DNA of 64,000 nucleotides from JACDBE01 sp963714055 (lineage in GTDB: Bacteria; Actinomycetota; Acidimicrobiia; Spongiisociales; UBA5794). Below, in pieces: positions 46,638 through 54,931 of the stretch (positions within the stretch are counted from its first letter, which is position 1; every line of letters starts with the position of its first letter). The notes beneath the pieces were generated by a model that did not search any database, had not been told where the DNA came from, and worked only from the letters and a program-made list of their open reading frames with translations. Made by a program: the position numbers and the translations under genes. Location: positions 62,001 to 126,000 of the forward strand of contig OY970227.1 in assembly GCA_963714055.1 (NCBI GenBank), given 5' to 3'.

Positions 46638-47725
46638 GCTCCCCGCCGGACCGGCGAGACCTCCACGTCGCCCTGGTGTGTCCCTACGACCTGGGACGCC
46701 ACGGCGGGGTCCAGGACCAGGTGCTCGAGCTGGCCCGGTGGCTGGGCGAGGAAGGGCATCGGGCCACGGTGGTCGGGCCGGGAGAGACCGAACGGGAGGG
46801 AACGGTCCTGGTCGGCCCGGCGCGGGTCGTCCGGGCGAACCGCTCGGAGGCACCGGTCGCCCTGGGGCCGGGGGTGTGGTCCCGGGTGGCGGGAGCCCTG
46901 GCCGGGGTCGACGTCGTCCACGTGCACGAGCCCCTGATGCCGGCGGTGTCACTGGCGGCGATGCGGGCCGGGCCTGCCCCGGTCGTCGCCACGCTCCACG
47001 CCGACGCCTCCGCCATGGTGCGGCGGGGCCTCAGGGTCGGCCGGCCGCTGGTGCGCCGGCTGCTCCGGCGGGCGGCGGTGGTGACGGCGGTGTCCCCGGT
47101 GGCGGCGACGGTGGTGGCCGGCGCGGTGCCGGTGCGGCTGGTTCCCAACGGCATCGACACGGCCCTGTGGAGTGACCAGGAGAGCGGGCGCCCGGTCGAC
47201 ACACCGGCGAAGCGACCCGGTTCGGTGGTGTTCGTGGGGCGGGACGACGCCCGCAAGGGCCTCGACGTGCTGCTCGCCGCCTGGCCGGCGATCGCCGCCC
47301 GGGTACCCGGCGCATCGCTCGAGGTGATCGGCAGCAGCCGGCCCGGCTCGGGCCCGCCCGGCGTCACCTTCAGGGGGAGGGTGGGTGACGACACCAAGCG
47401 GCGGGTCATGGGTTCCGCCGAGGTCCTGGTCGCCCCGAACACGGCCGGCGAGAGCTTCGGGATCGTCCTGGTCGAGGGCATGGCGTCCCGGTGTGCTCTG
47501 GTGGCGTCGGCGCTCCCCGGGTTCGTGCACGTCGGAGGGAACGCCGCCCGATGGGTGGCCCCGGGTGACGCCGCCGCCTTGGCGGACGCCGTCGCCGGGC
47601 TGCTCTCCGATCCGGTGACGCGTGGTGCGCTGGTGGAGCGGGGGATCGAGCGGGTCGCCCGCTTCGACCGCGGCCCGGTGCTCGCCGGGTACCTGGAGGC
47701 CTACCGCGACGCCCTGGGAGATTGA
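46634..47725 (+). CDS. pimA: GT4 mannosyltransferase, PimA-like
   Basis: Transfers mannose from GDP-mannose to phosphatidylinositol, the first PIM step. About 363 residues, GT-B fold: YDLGRHGGVQDQVLELARWL (N-terminal glycine loop), VDVVHVHEPLMPAVSLAAM, RLVPNGIDTALW, and the C-terminal nucleotide-binding segment APNTAGESFGIVLVEGMASR with the catalytic-type glutamates. Gene order and motifs support PimA; another phosphoinositol mannosyltransferase is the alternative. Last gene of the pgsA-acyltransferase-pimA unit. Confidence 0.88.
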   Translation: MSSPPDRRDLHVALVCPYDLGRHGGVQDQVLELARWLGEEGHRATVVGPGETEREGTVLVGPARVVRANRSEAPVALGPGVWSRVAGALAGVDVVHVHEPLMPAVSLAAMRAGPAPVVATLHADASAMVRRGLRVGRPLVRRLLRRAAVVTAVSPVAATVVAGAVPVRLVPNGIDTALWSDQESGRPVDTPAKRPGSVVFVGRDDARKGLDVLLAAWPAIAARVPGASLEVIGSSRPGSGPPGVTFRGRVGDDTKRRVMGSAEVLVAPNTAGESFGIVLVEGMASRCALVASALPGFVHVGGNAARWVAPGDAAALADAVAGLLSDPVTRGALVERGIERVARFDRGPVLAGYLEAYRDALGD

Positions 47726-47764
47726 ACATGAGAAGGAAACCCCTCGTCTGTTGGAAGCCCGAGA

Positions 47765-47855
47765 ACGGCCGCTGTGGGGTAGGGGCCCCACATGCGGAGG
47801 AGGGCCGACCGGCGTCTGTTCGGCGGCGCAGCCGCCGAAGTCGGCCCGGGTAGAG
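47765..47855. repeat. R3 repeat, single copy
   Basis: CTGTGGGGTAGGGGCCCCACA hairpin region (described by its halves TGTGGGG and CCCCACA), then GGAGGAGGGCCGACCGG and a GGCGGC/GCCGCC hairpin. It is related to the R3 copies at 39.4 and 53.4 kb and follows pimA. Confidence 0.6.
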
Positions 47856-47865
47856 GGCACAGCCG

Positions 47866-47871
47866 TACACT
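47866..47871 (+). promoter_or_regulatory. TACACT -10 box, leaderless crotonase gene
   Basis: TACACT, six bases, then the GTG at 47878. Confidence 0.5.
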
Positions 47872-47877
47872 GTGCCG

Positions 47878-48660
47878 GTGGCCTATTCGCACATCGCCGT
47901 CGCCGATGGGCCGGTCACCAGGATCACCCTCGACCGGCCCGAGCGGCGCAACCCGCTGAGCCTCGACACCATGACCGAGGTGGCCGCCGCACTGATCGCA
48001 GCCGGCGCCGACCGGTCGGTGGCCGCCGTGGTCATCGCCGGCAACGGTCCCGCTTTCAGCGCCGGGCACGACCTCAAGGAGATGGTGGGGCGCGACCACT
48101 CGTTCTACGAGAAGCTGTTCGACGCCTGCACGGTGATGATGGAGACGATCCACGAGATCCCGCAGCCGGTGATCGCCAGGGTCCACGGGATCGCCACCGC
48201 CGCCGGGTGCCAGCTGGTCGCCGCCTGCGACCTGGCCGTCGCCGCAGAGAACGCCACCTTCGCCACCCCCGGGGTGAGGATCGGGCTCTTCTGCTCCACC
48301 CCGATGGTGCCCATCTCTCGGGCCGTGGGTCGGAAGCGGGCGATGGAGATGCTGCTCACCGGCGAGCCGATCTCTGCGCGGACCGCGCTCGACTGGGGCC
48401 TGGTCAACCGGGTGGTGCCGGAGGAGCGGCTCGATGAGGAGGTCGACGCCCTGGCCGCTGCGGTCACCCGGTACAGCCCGGCGGTGCTGGGCATCGGGAA
48501 GGCCGCCTTCTACCGCCAAATCGACCTCGCCGAGCCCGCCGCCTACGAGCACACCAAGGTGGTGATGGCCGCCAACGCCGGCCTGGCCGACGCCCGTGAA
48601 GGCATCGACGCCTTCCTGGGCAAGCGACCCCCGGAGTGGCCGGCCTCACCACCGGGCTGA
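47878..48660 (+). CDS. Enoyl-CoA hydratase/isomerase family protein
   Basis: Crotonase-fold enzyme of 260 residues. RITLDRPERRNPLSLDTMTE binds CoA; the oxyanion hole lies in GNGPAFSAGHDLKEMVGR and GIATAAGCQLVAACDLAVAA. GVRIGLFCSTPMVPISRAVG and EPISARTALDWGLVNRVVP are typical of the EchA12-type or carnitinyl-CoA-like members; the canonical catalytic glutamate at the second position is not obvious. The substrate is unknown. It is not linked to the anthranilate-like cluster and stands between pimA and pdxS. Confidence 0.85.
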   Translation: MAYSHIAVADGPVTRITLDRPERRNPLSLDTMTEVAAALIAAGADRSVAAVVIAGNGPAFSAGHDLKEMVGRDHSFYEKLFDACTVMMETIHEIPQPVIARVHGIATAAGCQLVAACDLAVAAENATFATPGVRIGLFCSTPMVPISRAVGRKRAMEMLLTGEPISARTALDWGLVNRVVPEERLDEEVDALAAAVTRYSPAVLGIGKAAFYRQIDLAEPAAYEHTKVVMAANAGLADAREGIDAFLGKRPPEWPASPPG

Positions 48661-48700
48661 GTCGCCGGGCCGAGCCGCCGGGACTGGCGGGTGGCGCCGG

Positions 48701-48706
48701 TAGAAT
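48701..48706 (+). promoter_or_regulatory. TAGAAT -10 box for pdxST-yebC
   Basis: TAGAAT 26 bases before the pdxS ATG; transcription would give a short leader. Confidence 0.4.
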
Positions 48707-48732
48707 CGAGGCTCATCGTCCCGGAGCGTGAG

Positions 48733-49620
48733 ATGCCCACAGCCGAACGCGGCACCGACCTCGTCAAGCGCGGCCTCGCCGAGATGCTCAAGGGCGGCGT
48801 GATCATGGACGTCGTGTCCGCCGATCAGGCGAAGATCGCCGAGGAGGCCGGAGCGGTGGCGGTGATGGCGCTGGAGCGCGTGCCCGCCGACATCCGCGCC
48901 GTCGGTGGCGTGGCCCGCATGGCCGACCCGGCCAGGGTCGAGGAGATCGTCGCCGCGGTCTCCATCCCGGTGATGGCCAAGGCCCGCATCGGGCACTCCG
49001 TGGAAGCCCAGGTCCTCCAGGCGCTCGGGGTGGACTACATCGACGAGAGCGAGGTCCTGACCCCGGTCGACGAGCACCACATCGACAAGCGCGCCTTCAC
49101 CGTCCCGTTCGTGTGCGGGGCAAGAGACCTCGGTGAGGCGCTGCGGCGAATCGGCGAGGGCGCGGCGATGATCCGGACCAAGGGTGAGCCCGGCACCGGC
49201 AATGTCGTCGAGGCGGTGCGGCACATGCGGATCATGAACCGCCAGATCGGCCGGCTCACCACTCTGGGTCCCGACGAGCTGATGAGCGCCGCCAAGGAGC
49301 TGGCCGCTCCGTACGACCTGGTGAAGGAGGTCTCCGAGACCGGCCGGCTCCCCGTGGTCAACTTCGCCGCAGGCGGCATCGCCACCCCGTCCGACGCCGC
49401 CCTGATGATGCAACTCGGTTGTGACGGGGTCTTCGTCGGTTCGGGCATCTTCAAGTCGGGCGATCCGGCGGAGCGGGCCCGAGCCATCGTCGAGGCGACC
49501 ACCTTCTTCCGCGACGCCGACAAGATCGCCAAGGTGTCCCGAAACCTCGGTGAGCCGATGGTGGGCATCAACGTCGACACCCTCCAGCCCCAAGATCGGA
49601 TGCAGGACCGGGGGCTGTGA
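48733..49620 (+). CDS. pdxS: Pyridoxal 5'-phosphate synthase lyase subunit PdxS
   Basis: Builds PLP from ribose 5-phosphate, glyceraldehyde 3-phosphate and ammonia. 295 residues, TIM barrel. GGVIMDVVSADQAKIAEEAG opens the barrel; MALERVPADIRAVGGVARM and the Lys-containing PVMAKARIGHSVEAQVLQAL carry the two catalytic lysines; AAMIRTKGEPGTGNVVEAVR and GCDGVFVGSGIFKSGDP bind the phosphate. pdxT follows after three bases. Confidence 0.97.
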   Translation: MPTAERGTDLVKRGLAEMLKGGVIMDVVSADQAKIAEEAGAVAVMALERVPADIRAVGGVARMADPARVEEIVAAVSIPVMAKARIGHSVEAQVLQALGVDYIDESEVLTPVDEHHIDKRAFTVPFVCGARDLGEALRRIGEGAAMIRTKGEPGTGNVVEAVRHMRIMNRQIGRLTTLGPDELMSAAKELAAPYDLVKEVSETGRLPVVNFAAGGIATPSDAALMMQLGCDGVFVGSGIFKSGDPAERARAIVEATTFFRDADKIAKVSRNLGEPMVGINVDTLQPQDRMQDRGL

Positions 49621-49623
49621 CCG

Positions 49624-50214
49624 ATGCGGATCGGCGCGCTCGCCCTCCAAGGTGACTTCCGCGAGCACCTCGCCGTGGTCGCCCGGCTGGGGCACGAGGC
49701 GGCGGAGGTGCGCACCCCCGAGGAGCTGGGGCGCGTCGACGCCCTGCTCATCCCCGGCGGCGAATCGACCACCATCGGGCGGCTGGCGACCATCTACGGG
49801 CTCATCGACCCGCTCCGGGAGCGGGTCGGCGATGGCATGGCCGTGCTCGGCACCTGCGCCGGGATGATCTTCCTCGCCGAGTCCACCACCGGTGTGGAGC
49901 AGCCGCAGTTGGGCGTGCTCGACGTGGTGGTCGAGCGCAACGCCTTCGGTCGCCAGGTCGACAGCTTCGAGGCCGACCTGGCGGTCGACGGGTTCGACCG
50001 GCCGGTCCACGCCGTGTTCATCCGCGCCCCGTGGATCAGCAAAGTCGGCGGCGCCGTCGAGGTACTGGCCACGGTCACCGAGCCGGGGACCGGCGACACC
50101 CATCCGGTGTTCGTCCGCCAGGGGAGGGTGCTGGCGACGTCGTTCCATCCCGAGCTCACCAGAGACGACCGAATCCACGAGATGCTGGTGGCCGCCGCCG
50201 CCGAGGACGGCTGA
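49624..50214 (+). CDS. pdxT: Pyridoxal 5'-phosphate synthase glutaminase subunit PdxT
   Basis: Class I glutaminase of 196 residues that supplies ammonia to PdxS. The nucleophile Cys is in AVLGTCAGMIFLAE, the His-Glu pair in LATSFHPELTRD, and LLIPGGESTTIGRLATIYGL is the oxyanion and substrate loop. The stop overlaps the yebC ATG by one base, so pdxS, pdxT and yebC form one transcript. Confidence 0.96.
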   Translation: MRIGALALQGDFREHLAVVARLGHEAAEVRTPEELGRVDALLIPGGESTTIGRLATIYGLIDPLRERVGDGMAVLGTCAGMIFLAESTTGVEQPQLGVLDVVVERNAFGRQVDSFEADLAVDGFDRPVHAVFIRAPWISKVGGAVEVLATVTEPGTGDTHPVFVRQGRVLATSFHPELTRDDRIHEMLVAAAAEDG

Positions 50215-50951
50215 TGGCCGGGCACTCCAAGTGGGCCAACACCAAGCACCGCAAGGAGCGGCAGGACTCCAAGCGGGGCAAGTTGTTCGCCAAGCTCATC
50301 CGAGCCGTCGAGGCGGCCGCCCGCCAGGGCGGCTCCGACCCCGACGGCAACGCCGCCCTCTACAACGCCATCCAGAAGGCGAAGGACGCCTCGGTGCCCA
50401 AGGACAACATCGAGCGCGCCGTGGCCCGTGGTGGGGGCGGGCTCGACGGGGTCGACTACGAGGAGATCTGGTACGAGGGGTACGCCGCCGGCGGCGTCGC
50501 CCTGTACATCCTGGTCCTGACCGACAACCGCAACCGGGCCGCTGCCGATGTGAGAGCCACCTTCAACCGCCTGGGCGGGTCGCTGGGCGAGCCGGGCTCG
50601 GTGGGGTACCTGTTCGAGCAGAAGGGGCTGATCGTGGCCATCGGCGACGAGGAGACGGTGATGTTGGCGGCGCTCGACGGAGGCGCGGAGGACGTCACCG
50701 GATCCGGCGACCAGTGGGAGGTCGTCTCGGCGCCCGGCGACCTGTCGCGGGTGCGCGCCTCTCTGGAGGAGGGGGGGATCACCGTCGAATCAGCCGAGGT
50801 GACCCAGCTGCCGACCACCACCGTGGCCCTCGACGAGCCCAATGCCCGCAAGGTCCTGCGGCTGCTCGACGCGCTCGAGGACCTCGATGACGTCCAAGAG
50901 GTCTTCGCCAACTTCGACATCCCCGACGAGGTCCTCGAGTCGGTCGGATAG
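50214..50951 (+). CDS. yebC: YebC/PmpR-family protein
   Basis: Conserved protein of 245 residues; family members act as transcription regulators or help translation of difficult proline stretches. The start MAGHSKWANTKHRKERQDSK is diagnostic, then AIQKAKDASVPKDNIERAVA and VATFNRLGG-type segments follow, and the C-terminal DLDDVQEVFANFDIPDEVLE is complete. It lies between pdxT and ruvC, its usual position. Confidence 0.96.
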   Translation: MAGHSKWANTKHRKERQDSKRGKLFAKLIRAVEAAARQGGSDPDGNAALYNAIQKAKDASVPKDNIERAVARGGGGLDGVDYEEIWYEGYAAGGVALYILVLTDNRNRAAADVRATFNRLGGSLGEPGSVGYLFEQKGLIVAIGDEETVMLAALDGGAEDVTGSGDQWEVVSAPGDLSRVRASLEEGGITVESAEVTQLPTTTVALDEPNARKVLRLLDALEDLDDVQEVFANFDIPDEVLESVG

Positions 50952-50974
50952 CCCACCTCCTCGGTACGTTGCGA

Positions 50975-51094
50975 ACTTTGAGCGATTGAACCCCTCTCGT
51001 GTAGTCAATCGCTCAAAGTTGGGAGGCACTGCGGCCATAGCGTCGAACTTTGAGCGATTGAACCCCTGTCGTGTAGTCAATCGCTCAAGGTTGG
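50975..51094. repeat. R1 inverted repeat, two tandem copies
   Basis: Copy 1 at 50975-51022 has perfect 16-bp arms AACTTTGAGCGATTGA around 16 bases; copy 2 at 51048-51094 has one mismatch (GGTT for AGTT). The period is 73. They separate yebC from ruvC, which point the same way; the ruvC promoter (TACGCT at 51136) lies after them. Confidence 0.8.
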
Positions 51095-51151
51095 GCAGAG
51101 GGCTCGGAGTGCTTGGTTGTGTCGTGGGCAGCCGGTACGCTCACCAAACAT

Positions 51152-51664
51152 ATGTTCGTCCTCGGCATCGATCCCGGTCTCACGGTCACCGGTTACGGAG
51201 TCATCGAAATCGGCTCCGGAGAACCCCGGGCGGTGGCGGCCGGGGTCATCCGCACCGACCCGGCGGAGCCGATGGCGAGACGCCTCGCCGACCTGCACAC
51301 CGACATCACCGACGTGGTGCGCTCCCTGGAGGTGGACGAAGCAGCCGTCGAAGAGGTCTTCGTCAACCGGAACCTGCACACGGCGATGGCGGTGGGACGG
51401 GCATCAGGCGTGGCGATGCTGGCGCTGGCCCAGGCGGGCGTGCCCGTCACCGAGTACACCCCGAGCGCGGTGAAGCTGACCGTCACCGGGTCCGGTTCGG
51501 CCGCCAAGGCTCAGGTCGCCCGGGTGGTCGCCATGCGCCTCGGCCTGGTGGAGCCGCCATCACCGCCCGACGCGGCCGACGCACTCGCCGTCGCTCTCTG
51601 CCACTCGCAGGCGCTGCCGATGCGGGTGGCCCTGGGACGGTCGGCGGCAGGGGGTCACACGTGA
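51152..51664 (+). CDS. ruvC: Holliday junction endonuclease RuvC
   Basis: Resolves four-way junctions in complex with RuvAB. 170 residues; the four catalytic acids are in LGIDPGLTVTGYGVIE, AAVEEVFVNRNLHTAM and SPPDAADALAVALCHSQA (two). The ATG at 51152 begins directly at the conserved first strand. Followed by ruvA after 46 bases. Confidence 0.95.
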   Translation: MFVLGIDPGLTVTGYGVIEIGSGEPRAVAAGVIRTDPAEPMARRLADLHTDITDVVRSLEVDEAAVEEVFVNRNLHTAMAVGRASGVAMLALAQAGVPVTEYTPSAVKLTVTGSGSAAKAQVARVVAMRLGLVEPPSPPDAADALAVALCHSQALPMRVALGRSAAGGHT

Positions 51665-51710
51665 GCCATCTCGATGCCGCCCGGTCGGCCGACCCGGCCC
51701 CGGCAACGCC

Positions 51711-52289
51711 ATGATCGGCAGATTGCGCGGCTCGCTCGTCGTGAAACAGCCGGAGCGGGTGGTGCTCGACGTTGCCGGGGTGGGCTACGAGGTGGCGGTC
51801 ACCCCGCGGGCCCTGCTCGACCTGCCCGGGATCGGCGAGGACGCCGTGCTCCACGTCCATCTCCATGTGCGCGAGGACGCCCTGGCGATGGTCGGCTTCC
51901 CGACCGAGGAGGAGCGGGACACGTTCCGGGTGCTGGTGGCGGTGCCGGGGATCGGCCTCAAGGTGGCCATGGCGATCCTGGGCACGCTCGCCGTGGCCGA
52001 CCTGCGGCGCGCCGTGCTCACCGACGACGTCGCCACCCTCACGATGGTGCCCGGGATCGGCAAGCGCAGCGCCCAGAAGCTGATGCTCGAGCTGCGCCCC
52101 CGCTTCGACGGCGCCGAGGCGGTGGTGGCGGCGACCGGCAACCTGTCCGAGGTCCGCGCCGCCCTGGAAGGCTTGGGGTACGAGGCTGCCGAGATCAGCG
52201 CCGCCGTCTCCGGGCTCGAGGCGGCGCAGCCGGTTGAAGATCTGCTGCGGGCCGCGCTGCGCCGCATCGGCGGGGCCGACGATGCGTGA
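51711..52289 (+). CDS. ruvA: Holliday junction DNA-binding protein RuvA
   Basis: Tetrameric junction-binding protein of 192 residues. N-terminal OB fold (MIGRLRGSLVVKQPERVVLD), two helix-hairpin-helix motifs (VAVPGIGLKVAMAILGTL and MVPGIGKRSAQKLMLEL), and the C-terminal UBA-like domain that regulates RuvB (ALEGLGYEAAEISAAVSGLE). The stop overlaps ruvB by eight bases. Confidence 0.96.
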   Translation: MIGRLRGSLVVKQPERVVLDVAGVGYEVAVTPRALLDLPGIGEDAVLHVHLHVREDALAMVGFPTEEERDTFRVLVAVPGIGLKVAMAILGTLAVADLRRAVLTDDVATLTMVPGIGKRSAQKLMLELRPRFDGAEAVVAATGNLSEVRAALEGLGYEAAEISAAVSGLEAAQPVEDLLRAALRRIGGADDA

Positions 52290-53319
52290 GGAAAATCTGC
52301 TCGCCGGGGCACCGCTCCCGGGCGAGGCCGGGTTCGACGCCGGGCTCCGGCCCAGGAGGATGGGAGACTTCGTCGGGCAGGCCGCCCTCAAGGAGCGCCT
52401 CGAGATCCTGATCCAGGCGGCCCGGGCCCGCGGTGAGCCCATCGACCACGTGCTGTTCTCCGGCCCACCCGGGTTGGGCAAGACGTCGCTGGCCGGGATC
52501 CTCGCCGCCGAGATGGACGTCACCCTGCGGATCACGTCAGGTCCTGCGCTGGAGCGCCCCGGCGACCTGGCCGCCGTCCTCACCAACCTCGAGCACGGTG
52601 ACGTGCTCTTCGTCGACGAGATCCACCGCCTCGCCCGCCCGGTCGAGGAGGTCCTCTACCCGGCCATGGAGGACTTCGTGCTGGACATCATGGTGGGCAA
52701 GGGGCCGGCCGCCCGGTCGATTCGGCTCGACCTGCCGCGGTTCACCCTCATCGGCGCCACCACCCGGGTGGGGCGGGTTGCATCGCCGTTGCGCGACCGG
52801 TTCGGGTACGTGGCCCGCCTCGATTACTACCCGGCGGTCGAGCTGGCGTCCATCGTCACCCGCTCGGCGGAGATCCTCGAGGTCTCGATCGACCCGGGCG
52901 GCGCCGAGGTGATCGCCCGCCGCTCGCGCGGCACCCCCCGGGTCGCCAACCGGTTGCTCCGCCGGGTGCGGGACCACGCCACGGTGCGGGGCGATGGGAC
53001 GATCGACGCCGCTGGAGCCGACACCGCGTTGGGGGTGTTCGAGGTTGACCGGCGGGGCCTCGACAAGGTCGACCGGTACATCCTGGAGGCGATCGTCCAC
53101 AAGTTCGGCGGCGGCCCAGTGGGGCTCTCCACGCTGGCCATCGCCGTCGGGGAGGACCCGGAGACCGTCGAGGACGCCTACGAGCCATTCCTCCTCATGG
53201 AGGGTCTGTTGCAGCGGACCCCGCGTGGCCGGGTGGCCACCGCCAACGCCTATGCCCATCTCGGTGTCGATGCCCCGCCGATCCCGACCGACTCCCAGGG
53301 CTCGCTGCTCGACGGTTGA
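52282..53319 (+). CDS. ruvB: Holliday junction helicase motor RuvB
   Basis: AAA+ motor of 345 residues that drives branch migration. Walker A is FSGPPGLGKTSLAG, Walker B is VLFVDEIHRLARPVEEVLYP, sensor 1 is FTLIGATTRVGRVASPLRDR with the Arg finger region, and the C-terminal winged helix (GGGPVGLSTLAIAVGEDPET) binds DNA. End of the ruvCAB operon; R3 repeats follow. Confidence 0.97.
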   Translation: MREENLLAGAPLPGEAGFDAGLRPRRMGDFVGQAALKERLEILIQAARARGEPIDHVLFSGPPGLGKTSLAGILAAEMDVTLRITSGPALERPGDLAAVLTNLEHGDVLFVDEIHRLARPVEEVLYPAMEDFVLDIMVGKGPAARSIRLDLPRFTLIGATTRVGRVASPLRDRFGYVARLDYYPAVELASIVTRSAEILEVSIDPGGAEVIARRSRGTPRVANRLLRRVRDHATVRGDGTIDAAGADTALGVFEVDRRGLDKVDRYILEAIVHKFGGGPVGLSTLAIAVGEDPETVEDAYEPFLLMEGLLQRTPRGRVATANAYAHLGVDAPPIPTDSQGSLLDG

Positions 53320-53350
53320 AGTCGATCGGTCCAGGCGCTGCTGGCAGCAT

Positions 53351-53590
53351 CACAAACGGCCCACGATGGGGTTGGGGCCCCTCGGGGGAGGGCCGACGGC
53401 TCTGCGTCGGCCGGGCATTTCACAAACGGCCCACGATGGGGTTGGGGCCCCATCTGTGGGAGGAGGGCCGACGGCTCTGCGTCGGCCCGGGCATTTCACA
53501 AACGGCCCACGATGGGGTTGGGGCCCCATCTGTGGGAGGAGGGCCGACGGCTCTGTCGGTCGGCACAGCCGACCGAAGTCGGCCGGGCAT
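53351..53590. repeat. R3 repeat, three tandem copies
   Basis: Copies begin at 53351, 53421 and 53497 (periods 70 and 76). Each reads CACAAACGGCCCACGATGGG, then GGGGCCCCATCTGTGGGAGG, and a GCCGACGG...CGTCGGC hairpin. The first copy lacks part of the middle. They fill the gap between ruvB and the convergent peptidase gene, so they may act as a transcription barrier. Confidence 0.8.
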
Positions 53591-53591
53591 G

Positions 53592-54709
53592 TCAGCGGCC
53601 GTGGGCCCTCATGATGGCGACCAGGCGGTCGTGGTCGATGGCGTGGGCGGTGATGCCGTCACGGCCGACCATCGTCTCGGCGGCGAGCAGCGCGTTGGCG
53701 ATCGCCGCCTCGGTGGCCTCGGCGATCGCCTCCAGCAGCGGGTTGATGTGATCGTCGACCACCATCGCCAGGTCCACGGTGGGGCGGGGGTCGTCCTCAC
53801 CGCCTCCGGTAGGACAGCCCGCGGTTGCCGGTGGCGAAGGCGAGGAACAGGTCGCCCGAGCCGTGCGACCCGTAGCTGCCCATCCGGGCCACGCCCATGC
53901 CGATCCGCTGCGCCAGCCGGGCGCACTGGTGGGGGAGGAGCGGAGCGTCGGAGGCGACGATGCCGATGATCGAGCCTCCCTCGGGAGTCGCTCGGGCGTT
54001 GACCGCGTCGAGCCTGGTCCCATGGCGACGGGACCTCTTCGTAGGGGATGGCCGCTCCCACCGGCACCCCGTCGATGCGCAGCAGCGCCCGCTCGCCGTA
54101 GTTCGCCTGCACCAGGACCCCGACGGTCCAGTCGCCGGCGCGTCTGGAGGCGGTGCCGATGCCGCCCTTGAACTCGTGGCAGATCATCCCGGTCCCGCCA
54201 CCGACGTTGCCCTCCGTCACCGGTCCGGCGGCAGCCGACGAGAGCGCGGCGTGGACGTGCTCGGGGCGCACGTGGAACCCGTTGATGTCGTTGAGGGCGC
54301 CGTCGTAGGTCTCACCGGCGACGGGGAGCGCCCAGATGGCGTCGCTCATGTCGTGCGACCGTGCCGCCGACTCGATCAGGGCGTCGTGCACGACACCGAC
54401 GCTGTGGGTGTTGGTGATGCCGATGGCACCGCCGAGCATCCCGGCCTCCCGGATCCACTCCAGCCCGGTGAGCTCGCCGTTGCCGTTGAGCCGGTGCGCC
54501 CCGGCGAACACCGGCTCGGTCCATACGTCGCCGTCGTGGGGGATCACCACGGTGACCCCGGTTCGCACCGGCCCCTCGCCGGGCCGCAACCGGCCGTCAC
54601 CGCTGATCAGCGTGGTGTGGCCGACGCGGACACCGGCGACATCGGTGATGGCGTCGAGGGGGCCGGGTTCCATGCGCCCGATTCGGATGCCGAGGTCTCC
54701 GGTGCGCAC
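53592..54709 (-). pseudogene. P1-family (DmpA-type) aminopeptidase, two frameshifts
   Basis: N-terminal-nucleophile peptidase related to L-aminopeptidase D-Ala-esterase. The first part has ITDVAGVRVGHTTLISGDGR, GGAIGITNTHSVGVVHDALI and NVGGGTGMICHEFKGGIGTA. The frame changes near 54025; the next segment is ATPEGGSIIGIVASDAPLLP and MGSYGSHGSGDLFLAFATGN, which holds the autocatalytic Ser region, and changes again near 53810 before NPLLEAIAEATEAAIANALL. Joined, about 370 residues remain, normal for the family. The GTG start at 54709 follows TACGCT by six bases. Indel errors are likely. Confidence 0.82.
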
Positions 54710-54715
54710 CGGCGG

Positions 54716-54721
54716 AGCGTA
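54716..54721 (-). promoter_or_regulatory. TACGCT -10 box, leaderless peptidase gene
   Basis: TACGCT on the minus strand, six bases, then the GTG at 54709. It overlaps the TAGC of the opposite-strand R2 copy D leader. Confidence 0.45.
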
Positions 54722-54802
54722 GCTGTGCTCATGGCTCTTCGGCTGAAGCCTCATCGCTGTGCGATGGGGGACCCCCAACGCCCATCGCCGAGCTCGTCCT
54801 GA
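54720..54802 (+). repeat. R2 repeat copy D with short ORF
   Basis: Short ORF 54731-54802 (starts MALRLKPHRC, contains GDPQRPSPSS). It lacks the usual 3' TAGCCT end. The upstream box reads TAGCTG, one base shorter than the TAGCCTG in front of copy A. Confidence 0.7.
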
Positions 54803-54841
54803 CACCGGGACCCCTGCCGGGTCGGCCTAGGCGCTACTTTC

Positions 54842-54925
54842 ATGGCTCTTCGGCTGGGCGCCTCATCGCGGTGCGATGGGGACCCCCAACCCCCATCGCC
54901 GAGCCTCCGCCTGGCGGCGTAGCCT
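54842..54925 (+). repeat. R2 repeat copy E with short ORF and queA -10 box
   Basis: Short ORF 54842-54922 (starts MALRLGASSR, contains GDPQPPSPSLRL). Relative to copy A it has one inserted and later one deleted base, so the ORF returns to the same frame. Its stop TAG starts TAGCCT (54920-54925), six bases before the queA GTG: a leaderless start for queA. Confidence 0.78.
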
Positions 54926-54931
54926 CTCTCG

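Noticed and set aside
50975..51094. R1 as operator for the SorC-type regulator
   Set aside because: GAGCGATTG resembles half of the operator (GAGCAATTG), but arms are 16 bp apart, differ at a central base and occur next to unrelated genes.
53351..53590. Possible CRISPR array after ruvB
   Set aside because: Whole units are duplicated and contain hairpins; spacing is irregular and there are no cas genes.
53594..54805. Peptidase start at 54805
   Set aside because: The added N-terminal residues are the reverse reading of R2 copy D; the leaderless GTG at 54709 fits better.
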